DNA of 64,000 nucleotides from Desmodesmus armatus (taxonomy: Eukaryota; Chlorophyta; Chlorophyceae; Sphaeropleales; Scenedesmaceae). Both the position numbers and the translations under genes were made by a program. Location of the stretch: positions 186,001-250,000 of the forward strand of contig VIIQ02000703.1 in the NCBI GenBank assembly GCA_007449985.2, given 5' to 3'. The first letter of the stretch is position 1; the number at the start of each line of letters is the position of its first letter. Below the pieces are notes generated by a model, which was given only the letters and a program-made list of their open reading frames with translations, did not search any database and was not told where the DNA came from. Positions 34,695 through 46,600 of the stretch are shown one piece after another.

Positions 34695-37600
34695 ATGACG
34701 ACTCACAGTGGCTTGATCAATGGACCGAGCCTGCAACGGAGGGCGCCATGGATCGTACTTGTGCTGCTGACCATCAGCTTTGGTGCTGCAAGGTGTGTTC
34801 TGCATCAGCATCCTGTCCGTAGCTGCCTGTGTGCTCCCCTCATACCATGCAATAAATGAGCTTCTTCAGGAGGGGTGCATTGCCACGCAATGTTCAGTGC
34901 TGCTCAAATCACAGCAGTTGTGCAGCCCAGCGTCACAGCGCAAATTGACCCACCTTGGGACACATCATCCGCCGATAGCCCATTACAATATGTCGGTGGT
35001 CTTCAGATCGCAAGGTCTGGGGATCGAATGCTGGCAAAGACACTGGCCAGGCTGTGATGTCCGCCCACCCTTGTAGCGGCTTGCAGTGGTGAAGGGGTTT
35101 CGGTGGTTTACCCTTCACGCGTGGTGATACCAAGCTTCGGCTTCGGCAGTTAACTAGGTCTGGAGAGTACCACTATGTGGTGAAAGTATCCAGTAATGAG
35201 GGAATGACAGCACAGTGGCAGCATATGCAGCGGCAGTTCCATCTCCCCTTCCCTCCTTATTATTGAGTATCTGCCGATACAGTGTACCAACTGCGGCAGC
35301 AGAGATATATGTGAACATGACCTGCTAGGTGCAAGGCATGAAGGGTGGAACTTCACCCCGCCAGCCCCCCAGCCTGCCAGGCGTCGTGGGCATGTCTGTG
35401 CAGTTGAAGCGTCCGAGGCGACAGCAGTTGCATGCAGTGGATTCAGTACCCACCCACCCACCCACCCACCACTAGCATCATCTTGATGACAACATCTTGA
35501 CAAGCTTCCAGCACATAAAAGTGGCAGCGCTAGCAGGAAATTTTGATAATTGCGTATCTGTGTTGCTGCAGCACCACGCAGCTGTCGCAGCGAATGCACT
35601 GCTTGCAGCACAGCATACATGCACATGCAGCATTCGTGTTGCCTCAACCCTGCTGTTTGATGCTACAGGTGCTCAGCAGCCGCCCTGTCCACCCCATGGC
35701 AAACACTGGAGCTGACAGACAAGGACAGGTGTGTGACTCTGTGGCCCTTGTTTGTGGGTTATGCTCGATGAGCCTAGTTTGGCTCCAGAGAAGGCGGTCA
35801 GGCGTGGCCCTGACCCAGTTTTGTAGTAGTTAGCAGCTGACAGTAGTGGCAGTAGTAGCAGTGACACACAGGCTCAATGCCACGGAAAACCAATGGTTCA
35901 ATGTTTCAACGGTTCAAGTTGCTGTTGTCTGCAGCAGCTGTGGCCACAGTGTGCAGATGCAGCCTATGGTTGGGACAGGGCACGCTGCATATCTGGGTTA
36001 CTGCGCCCTGCATCACGGCATTTTCCAGCAGCAGCTCAGCACCAGCAGTGCAGCACAGCACTGCACAGCACAACGCAGCAACTTCAGCAGCAGAAGCCAC
36101 TGTGTCATGTGCTTGCCTGCACTTTCTGCACCCGTGGCAGCTTTGCTAGCCATACTTTGCTCCCACATTCCTCTACACGCATGGCTCCTGCACAATGCAC
36201 CGCAACCCACACGATTGGTGCACGCATGCAAGCCAACACCACCTCTACACTGCACACAGAGCAGATCCTCAATGCGCATATGCGCACAGAGCTGATTCCA
36301 CCATGCTGTGCTTGCTGCTGTTGCTACTGATGCAGGGCCATCTCAAGGCAACCCTGGGTGACATATGAGAGCAGCAGCATCATTGGGTTCCACAGCACTC
36401 AAGCCCCCTTGTCTACTGAGGCAGCTGTGGATGCCGCAAACTACCTGATCAGCCAGGGCTCAGGTACGCACAGGGGTTTGGGTTTGGGGGGGTTGTAGGG
36501 TTTAGGGTTCTGATGGTGCTGATGGCGCGTTCCATGCAGCAGGTGCACTTGCGAACCTGTCGGCTACTTGCTGGCTGATGCGCATTTGGGGTGAAAAGGT
36601 TTGGTTGTGCACTTGTCCCTGCGACCCACCTGCGACAATGCAGCGTGGAAATCTTTCTCTTCATGAAGAAAAGAAGGGGGAAAGGGAAGAGTCTTGTTTT
36701 CTTGCGCCAGTAAGCTCCAGCCAGCAGCTGCGCCACAGCGTCACCTTGATATTTTGCAGAGTCTACCTTGGGAAGCAGGGCATGATCAAGCTAAATATTG
36801 TCAGTGACATGGGGGCTGCAAGATCACTGATAGTGTCAGTAACGTGGGGGCGAGCGCAGGAGACACAGCTTGATAAAGCTGCAGTAGCACCTCCTCCCCT
36901 AGCAACACTGGCAAAGGTCACCATCATGTTGGCCACTTGCGTGTGAAGCCGACGCTGGCCTTCAGACACCCATGAACTGCATAGTTTAGGGTTTCTCAAA
37001 ACCTACACCCTAACCCTCAACCCTTTCCATGCCTGCTGTGCTATCCAGAGTCGACCATCGCGATCGCCGAGGTCAGCTACCGTTCTCGGCTGCTGTTCTT
37101 GAGCCTGCGTGCGACAGTCAACCATCCGGACCCCATTGCATGGGGGCATCACGTCTTCCTCAGGCTGTCAGCACCACTGGCAGCAGGTGTGTACAATGTG
37201 ACAGCAGCAGCGGCTGTGTTTGGCCGTGAGGTCACTCTTTTGCTGGCTGTGGATGAGGCGAAGACACTCAATGAGAACATCCATGTCAACCAAGTGAGTA
37301 GTGTGGGCAGTCATGCGCAGCCTCACCAACTTCCTGCATACATGACGTTATTTACGTAATTGCATAATATGCCACCAACAACATGTTTGATGGCGTTTTG
37401 CCCTGGCACTGTCAGACGGCATGCTGGTTGTACCCTCTCTCTTCCCAGCCACCTTTGCCAGCCAGCCTGCCGCCCTCCCGCCTGTCCGTCCGTCTGTCTG
37501 GCAGCCTAACAACGCACCCACGCAGGCAGCAACCACCACCACCCACTCACTGTAGCATCGGAACTGTTGCTACCCGCCGGTTTGGTGGATTCCGACACAT

Positions 37601-40600
37601 CAACAGGCACCATGTGGTGCACCACTTTCACAGCTGCCGTCACACTCTGTGACTTAGTAAGGCTCGGCATGATCTGACTCACTCCCGCACCACCTGCACA
37701 CCTGCCCACCTGCGCGCCCACCTGCGCCCGCGCCTGGGCAACCCCCAAGGCATCAGCTCTTGAGCTTCACAGCTACAGGCGTAACTTTCATTTGATCCGG
37801 CTTTCATCTGAACCCCCATTCCAACCCTTGCATGACCATCAACTGCATAGGTTGGGTACCCGCTTGCCGGTCCCAAACGCGCCATTGTCAGCTCCTGGCT
37901 TGGATCCAGCACAGCATCAGCACCCTTCATCCAGACGACCCTGCGGCTCCCTGGCGGCGACACCAGCCCCTTTTCTGTTGTGGATGCCGTCAGCGGTGCA
38001 GAGGTGTTCACAGGCACGGCCAAGGTGTTTGGGGATGGCGTACTGCACGAGTACTTTAAGCAAGTGGCGTACCACCTGGACTTTTCGGCACTCAACACAC
38101 CTGTGAGTATGTGGGGGGGGGGGGGATGTGACACGTAGACACAGTGGCCACACACCAAATGGCATTGCCTACCAGGGTTGCGCCGGCTGAAACATCAAGG
38201 TGGGGATAATCCCCGCCCCGATGTATGCCGCTTTCACAAGCAGCCGTGTCACAGCGCTTTGTCGCCGATGCATTGTTCTGAGCAGGCAGGTGCAAGGCTC
38301 ATGGCAGTGTCAGGTGCCGGCAGTCAGGAGCTCTGGTGCAGGGGGAGTTGTGGTTGCTCGTGCTGGGTGCGGGGTGCAGGTGCAGGTGCAGGTGCAGGTG
38401 CAGGTGCAGGTGCAGGTGCAGGTGCAGGTGCAGGTGCAGGTGCAGGTGCAGGTGCAGGTGCAGGTGCAGGTGCAGGTGCAGGTGCAGGTGCAGGTGCAGG
38501 TGCAGGTGCAGGTGCAGGTGCAGGTGCAGGTGCAGGTGCAGGTGCAGGTGCAGGTGCAGGTGCAGGTGCAGGTGCAGGTGCAGGTGCTGGCTGCTGGCTT
38601 CTGGCTTGTGGCTTGTGGGTGCTCGTGGGTGCGGGGTGTGGGGTGCTGTGTTTGCTCGTTTTGGTGCTGTTGCCGCAACAGTGGTGCACATGCTGGTACT
38701 TGACTCTGGTGTATGAGCCGACACCCTCCCCTCCATCTGCCTCCCGACTGTCCCCACATGGGCCGCTACAATGTCCCCCGCCATGATAGTTCCACATGGG
38801 CCATGTCCATGATGAGCCGACACCCTCCCCTCCCCTGCCTCGCTGCTGTCCCCACAGGGCCGCTACATTGTCAAGGTGCTAGGCTTGGGTGTGTCTCATG
38901 CATTCGTCGTATCAGACAACGCCCTTCGCCCAGCCCTTGGAGCACTGGCACGCACCTTCTATGGTCAGCGCTGTGGCGTGGCCCTTGACAAGGTGTGTGT
39001 CAGCAGAGGGAGTGCATGCGTACTCATGCATGCCCACTAGGATCCGTGTGTAGCTCCCCTCTTTCTGTCATGGTCGCTGATCATTTGGTAGGGAGGACAG
39101 GGTAAGGCGCCAGTGTAATAGTCCTCTTAGGGAGAGTCTCGAAGCCCTTGCTGCTGCTGCTGCTGCGTGCATTCTCTGTGCATTCGTGTGTTTCTGATCC
39201 TGTAGAAGTGGGACTCCCCAACAAAAATTTTCTGACAATCCCAACCCGACAGCTTGTTTGTATGTCACTGCTGGTCCTTCTGCTTCCCTTGTTTTGTCAT
39301 GTTCAGGAGTTTCTGTCCCCCTGGGAGAGGCCTGAGGCCTGCCATGCAGACGATGCTCAGGTTATGGAAGTCAGCCCACCCCCCAAGTGGTTCACAGACA
39401 AGTGAGTGGCAACTCTCTGGTTTGATCCTCAGTGTTTGTTCCTTCCGAAGTGGTTTGTTCGGCCATCTCCGTGATATCAGTGCATGGCTGGCATGAGCTC
39501 TTGAGCTTCATAGCTACAGGTGTAGCTTTGCTTTGAGCGGCTGGGACATAGTACTGCATCAGTTGAGCCAGAATAGTTGCAGTACACTTGCAGAACAATT
39601 GCAGAACACGGACTGGGGTGGGAGGTGTTTGGTGATGCATGCATGAGATTGGTTGTGCAGTTGCAGTCACTGCACAGTGCTTGGCACGGCAACGCTGTGC
39701 AACCTGCCCAGGGAGCCAGGGGTACATGGGTTTTTGTGGCCTGCAGTTCAACTGCGTCAGTGACGCCACAGTGATGTCAATCATTCTGTCAGAGTCTGGT
39801 TTACATCCAGCGCAAGCCTTGCAGTGTTCACCTCCAATCCGCGCTTCAACCTGGGTTGCGGATACAACTTCAATGGTTGCATCCACCCCTCGGGTCATGT
39901 CAGAGCTACTAATGCCAGCAAGCCACTCAGGCTGTGCACCCCGTCTGCCCCTTACACCTGCAGAATGCCCCTGCCCAACCAATCCAACACCACAACCTTA
40001 CCTGTCAACCCAGAGACAGGCTCATACTTCCTGCCCCAGCCCCCAGGAGGCACGCGCCTGCAGGTGCGGACATGCAGCTTACTTGAATAATTGCTCAGTG
40101 TGCTGTGGACTGGTTTTGAACCTCTGGGCGGTACTCTCCAACAGCGTAAGAGCACATCATGATGGCATGTGATGGTGGGGAAAAACCCCACAGTGTGCGT
40201 TGCCTGGGAGCCTTCCAGCTAGCAGCTTGCCAAGCTTGAAGCATGTAGTGTTCCAAGCATATATAGCTCTTTCAGAATCTCAGGCATTCTTCCGACGTCA
40301 CTTTTTGATGATGCTCGTTTCCACAATAAGGTTGACACATGTGTACGTATGTCACATGGCTGCAATTTGCTTATTCCAGGTTGTTGGCGGCCACCATGAT
40401 GCTGGTGACTACGGAAAGTATGTAGTCAACAGCGGCAGCCTGATTGGTAACTTGATGAATGCACTGGACGTACTGGGGGCTGACAATGACGACCTGCCCT
40501 TGCCTGAGGCAGGGGATGGCATTCCTGACATCTTACAGGTGCGAAAAATACCAAAAACCTGGTTTCACACTCAGTGTTGAGAATCACCAGAGTTGAGAAC

Positions 40601-43600
40601 TGCCAGTGTCGTTTGTTTGCTGCTGGCAGGCTTTTGGAACATGGTAGTCATGCATACTGTCTGCCAGGCACAACATAGGCAGCTCCCGCCATACTGAGCA
40701 GCAGTAATTTCTAGGGCTGCATTGGCTTCACACGCAGGCTGTGTGCACGGTCGGCGGCTCATGGCATCGCCTTTTGTTGCAACGGTTGCAGACGCACTGG
40801 TTGCAGACGCAATGGCATTACCAAGGATCGGCATGCATGAACTCTGCAAGGCCCAGAGTTGGCTTTGGTGCACCTATTCCCTAGTATGGCACAGACAGAA
40901 ACCCTGCATTGTGTGTTGTGTTGTGTGACAATGTTGCAGATAGTGCAGCACGAGCTGAAGTTCCTTGAGGGAATGCAGGACAGTGATGGAGGTGTCTTCT
41001 GTGTGGTCAAGCCCAACACCGCCAACGGGGAGTACTATGAGTGAGTCAGAGGAACTATACACACATGTTTGATAACAGCCTGTCACCATCATCAGCGTCA
41101 TCATGGTACTATATTGGATGTTGAATGCAACTCATGTGTTCAACACAGCCAGCAGCACCTTTTATGAGTGACGCTAGGCAGCTGCATCCTTGTTACGGGC
41201 TGGGGCGAAATGCAAGCCGGTGCTCACTAGGGCGTCCTGGTCCGGAGAGTGGTAGAGCACTTGCATGCAACCCCTGGCACATTTTTGACGGTGATCGTGC
41301 CTGCAACTTGCAGCTTGTGACACAAGTACACCCTATTAGCCGGGCTGTATTACTCCTACAAGTGCAATGGCTTGTCCTGCTGCTTCCTTGTCCTGCAGGC
41401 ATCACCTGCCTTGTGGTACTCCCAGCAAAGACACCTGCAACTTTGCGCCTGACAGCCCCATGCGTGGCGCGCGCATCGCATGGCCCAAGGATACCACATG
41501 CACGGCGCAGGTACGGCCTTGCACCAGCCATCCACTGTGTCCTGAGTATCACTAGTGGCGTGCGCGGCTTTCTGTAGCCTGAAAACGTCACACCAGCATA
41601 GGGATTATTGACCTCCACAGTTGCAGTGGCCATATACATAGCCGCTGCATGCATGGCAACCTCCCCCTCAGGAAGCACAGGGCCTGTGCTTCCAGCCAAA
41701 CGGTGCATTTCAGCTACCTCAGTCCACTCTGACAGTCAACACTGCATCTGCGTGTCTGTGCTGCGAAATGATGATGTGCCGTGCAGTTTGCTGGTGCGAT
41801 GGCTCGCGCAGCTCGCTCGCCCTGGATGAAAAGCTTGCGCCCAGATGATGCCGCTCGCTACTTGGCAAAGGCAATCAAGGCCTGGGATTACCTGGCGGCT
41901 AAAGCCCCATTTGGAGCGCTGTGCTACCACTTTTACGGATGCATCGGAACGATGTCTGCGGCTGAAGCGTCCCCGCCCCCTTGGCACAAAACGTACAAAT
42001 GCTACGACCCACAGGGCGATCAGTCGCACGATGAGAGAGTCTGGGCAGCTGTCGAGCTGTTTGCAGCGACTGGCGAGAGCAAGTATCACGACTACTTTTT
42101 GCAACGGCACTGCCCCAGACACAGGAGATGGGGTGAGTCCGTGTCCTGTTTTTAATTGGGTTTATCGATGCATTACGAAGGGCTTCGCGTACGAAGCTGT
42201 GCTTTCGGTACAAACGTCTTGGATGACCTATGCACTGCCACTGGCGTTTGGCTTTGGGCTGCGCTTGTGCGAGAACTGAAACCTGCTGTTCCAAACAGGC
42301 TGGTATGGTTGCCCCGCTCGTTGATGCTGCTGCTGCATGCAGGTTGGGTGATGCTGCCATTCAGCTATGGCCTCGCAACAGTAACGTATGCACAGCTGGC
42401 TGTGCAGGCCAGGAAGGCTGGGGATGCAGCTGGCAACACCACCCTGCAGGTGAGGTCAACACGTAGCTCAAAAGATTATGGAGAGAAATATGTATATGTA
42501 TTTGGTCATTTAGTTTAACTGTTTTTGGTCATTCATTGATATAAGAATTATAAGAATAAGAATTGAATTATTTGTTCATAAAATACCGAAGTTCCCACCA
42601 AACAGAAGGACCTCTAACAGCTGCTGCTGGACCTGACCCAGACATGTTGGTTGGATTGCCTTGTCAGATGCCGCCAGACGCAGCTGGTGTCTACCGGCGC
42701 TCTCATGCTGCTGTCCAGCCTTACAACAGCGCCGTCTGGGCAAAGCATGGTGCCTTGGGAGCTTTCAAAGCGTCTAGCCTATAGGCTCGAGCATGTGGTT
42801 TGGTCGACTGCGGGATGATTGCAGACTCTGCAGTCATCCCTTCGGAAGGGGCAATCCACATTGTGCAGTCACTTGTGTTGTGTGCTGCCTCCTGCATCCA
42901 TCTGCAGTTGGACACTGATATGGCCACCAAGTGCCTGAACGAGCTGGCGACTGCGGGGAGGGGCTACACTGCGCAAGCACAAGCGAGCCCTTACTTCCTG
43001 GCTATCACGGAGCGCAGTGCGACAATCTACGGCTACGGCTGGCAGTTTCAGGCCTCAATTGCTGCCCATATGCTGCTGGCAGCGGAGCTTGCCGCCAGCA
43101 ATGCAACGGAGGCTGCGCTGTGGCGAGACATGGCGGCAATGCAGGTCAACTACATCATGGGGGTGAGTAGTTTGCTTGTGCGATTGCCCCATGTGCCTTG
43201 TTGGCTCCCTACGGTGTGTTCAGGCTCAGTCGGAACCATGCCATGTTGGACAGTAACAGTGATTCTGGGGTATGCTAGCCGCAGTGCCTTGAGTCCTATA
43301 CCTCACCATTGTTGTTGTGGCAGCGCAAGTGTGTGCCGCAGTTTGTGTTTTCCCTGGCCGCGTTATCCATTGTTCAGTGCTCAGAATCCACTGGCATACG
43401 ACTTGGACCAAACGGTTCGGTGTATCTCCTGTTGTGGGTACAGTCGTCCGTTCTGTATATTGTAATTCTGACATTCCAATTTTGATGCGCTTACAGGTGA
43501 ATCCCCAGGGCTACAGCTTGATCACTGGGCTAGGAGGCAGGAGAATTACCAACCCTGTGGATGACGAGAGCGTGTACGATGATTGGGTAAGTGCTGCTGT

Positions 43601-46600
43601 CAGCCTGAAGTGATGCTGCGGCAGCATCTGCAACTTGAGGCTAGTGGTAGCCCCCCCCTCCCACCGCACTGACCGGGACACAGACAACAGAGCTGGTGCC
43701 GCTGCATTCAGTCCTGTAATCATGAGCCAGCCCCAAACCCTAACCCTTCAGCCAAACCTTTCAGGTTTGGAGCCTCAGCTGCCAAAGAGCCGCACAAACA
43801 CCCTATCGGGCATGTGTCATCTGTATCCATGCCTTGCGCATGCCAGCAGCGACTGTCCCGGATCATGCACTGCAACAACACTCCGAGTGATGCGTGACCC
43901 TTCTTGACCTATTTGTATGGTAGAGAAAAGACAGCACGCAAAAAAAGAAGGTTAATCTGTTCAAGTCACAAAGCACAGAGCACAGAGCACAACAAAGCAG
44001 TCCATTTACTCGGTACCTTTCACAGGTGGCACCTTCTGTCCATGCTGCCACTGTAACCAGGATGCCCCGTGGCCCGGCCAGCTGATCGGCCTTACAAGTG
44101 GCTTCAGTTGGCTCAATGAGTATGGTTCGGCGGTGGGGAAGTCCTTCCCACCAGGCAATGACTATGCTGTGTTTGATCGTATCACCGATGCCTTCAACGT
44201 CAACACAGAATACACAGTGCCTGAGATGGCCCTGGCTCTTGGAGCCCTAGCTGTACTGACTGGGTGAGTGGTCAAGCCTGCTCTGCGCGCTGTGGTGTGC
44301 TGTGGTATGGTGTGTGCTTTCTGGGTTGCCACATGTGCTGGCCATTTTAGCACCTGATCCGTCTGTGTGGCCAAACAGCGGTGGGTCTCATGGTCTATTC
44401 CTGTCGAGTAGCTCAAGCCAGCAAGAACATACAGTCACATACCTCACGCATCGCATCTTGTGTCAAGTAAAAATGGCCCTGGCTCTTGGAGCCCTAGCTG
44501 TACTGACTGGGTGAGTGCTGAAGCCTGCCCTGCGTGCTGTGGTGTGCTGTGGTATGGTGTGTGCTTTCTGGGTTGCCACATGTGCTGGTCCTGTTTTTAG
44601 CACCTGATCCGTCTGCGTGGCAAAACAGCAGTGGGCTTCATGGTCTGATCCTGTGCAGTGGCTCAAGCCAGCAAGCAAACACTCAGATATCTCGAGCATG
44701 GCATCTGATGCGGCGTGTCAAGTGGGTCAAGCCTGAGGAGGGGCCCTCCTCAGGCCGTCAGTTTCATGCCATGTTGTTTCTGTTGTGTGTGCCTGACTGC
44801 AGGAGGAGCACATTGCCCCTACCGCTCAAGCCGACACTGACCGTGGAGCTTTCAGCCACTAGCGGCCCCACACCCATCACTGTCAACTTCCAGCTGTCAG
44901 TCTCAGGTGGGCTCTGCTGTTGCCTGGCTGCGTTCCTGTCCGAACGTTTCAGGGTTTAGGGTTTAACGTCTGTCTGTCAGCACAGGCGGTAATGGATGCG
45001 TTTGCTAGCCAGTCCATTGTGACTGCAGAGTGCAGCACTTATAAACCAGGCATCCGGTGATTAGATAAGCTGGCGGACAGAACCAGCATGCGCAGGCTCC
45101 AAAAGCTTTCCGTTTTGTTTTGCTTGCGCATACTGATGACTTAGATGTCTAAGATCCTGCCTGTGGCTGCAGGTAGTGCTACGGACATTGCCACAGTGGA
45201 GTTTGACTTTGGTGATGGAGGGCACTCATACCAGGCCGCCACGGAACACACCTACACAGAACCCGGCCGAGTGTTCTCTGGCTTTGCTACTGTGGTGGAC
45301 ACGAGGGGACAAGCTGTCACACAGGTGTGTTGGCCACCTTGCAGGGCCAAAGCTATGCTTATGTCTGGCGGTAGGTGCCTAAAAGCATGCAGCTGTCACA
45401 CTGTTCGCAACTTGAGCTCCCAGGATGCTGCAGATGCTGTAGGTGCTGCCAGCATCTACATGATATGCCTTCATCCTTCACAAAGGCGACAACCAGAGCC
45501 GTCTGTGGCCCGAGTGAAACTGCCACACCACGCTGCACTCAAGCCTCCTGAGGATGCTACCAGGCTGAGAATGGTAGACCCTTTGTCAGCCGCTGCAAGG
45601 CCTCTACTGCTGCTGCTTGTTGATATTGCTATTCCGCAGAATTTCTCTGTCTCAACAAGCTTTGCTGCAGCGCCTCTGCTTGATTACCCCCCTGAGCTGC
45701 AGCTGGTGGCTTTCGTCGACCGCACAGCGGCAGCAGACAACCAGTTGCCTCCGCTGCAGACTGTTGCAGCTCCCCTGGTGCCTGGTGTCAATGCCAGCCT
45801 GCCCTTGAGTGTCTCCGGTGAGCTGGAGTGTATGGTGTTTCCAATGGTTGGTGCTTGCAATCACAGTTGTGGACCGTACGCAGTGTGCTGCTCCCGGAAA
45901 TTTGAGTCTGAGATTCCCCATGTATCTGCATATATCCGAAGTGGAGGGTGCTGTGTGGCAAAAAGTGCTACTGAAGTTGCGCCCATTGTAGTTGCACCAA
46001 CTACCAGCACTGCAGATTCATCCCAGAGACTGCAGTCCGGATCATGCAGGGCACATCAAGCCATCAGGGCCGTATGATGCCGGATGTAGTGGAAATGGTG
46101 CCTGCAGGGAAGCCTGTCTGGTGCTGCTGCTGCTCCTTGCGCCCAGCCTTTCCCAAACACCTCACTACTGCATGCAGCGTGTGCCAAGTTGTTTTGAGTC
46201 TTGGGATGGTCGATGGTGTCGCTTGTCTCAATACAGACGTGCCAGAGGTTCTCACATGCTCTGCTTGCTGCTGCTGCTGCTGCTGCTTCCATGGTGTTGT
46301 CATGGTCTTGTATCTGCAGCGGCTGCTGCTGCTGGCATGTCTCCTGCCACAGACAACCTGGCGTGGCTTGGCCCCAAGGAGGCATGGACAGGCGCTGCCC
46401 TGCGCGCTGTACGGTATGAAGACAACGCCACATTCAACATCGCTGCTGCAAGTGCGCCCGCAATGCAAGCACTGCTGGCAGCAGCGAGTGGCGGCCTCGT
46501 TCTCGACTTCAGGATGTATGCTAACCGGTTCCTCACTTATGGACGCGATAATGTGCCTCTCGTGGCGTTGGTGCACGCGAGCCGAAACAAGGCCATCTTC

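Noticed and set aside
36303..36335. Signal-peptide-like ATG frame (MLCLLLLLLMQ) just before GH9 exon 2
   Set aside because: It is out of frame with exon 2 and reaches a stop. The ATG at 34695 gives a signal sequence whose donor phase fits exon 2 exactly.
38178..38823. Six overlapping long open frames (Gly-Ala, Val-Gln, Cys-Arg, His-Leu, Thr-Cys, Pro-Ala repeats)
   Set aside because: All are by-products of the CAGGTG hexamer array inside a GH9 intron.
41235..41285. tRNA-like stretch (GGTAGAGCACTTGCATGCAA)
   Set aside because: Resembles a D-arm and anticodon stem, but no T-arm or closing acceptor stem follows.
44473..44514. Second copy of the exon 15 end as an extra GH9 exon
   Set aside because: No acceptor with the required phase precedes it.
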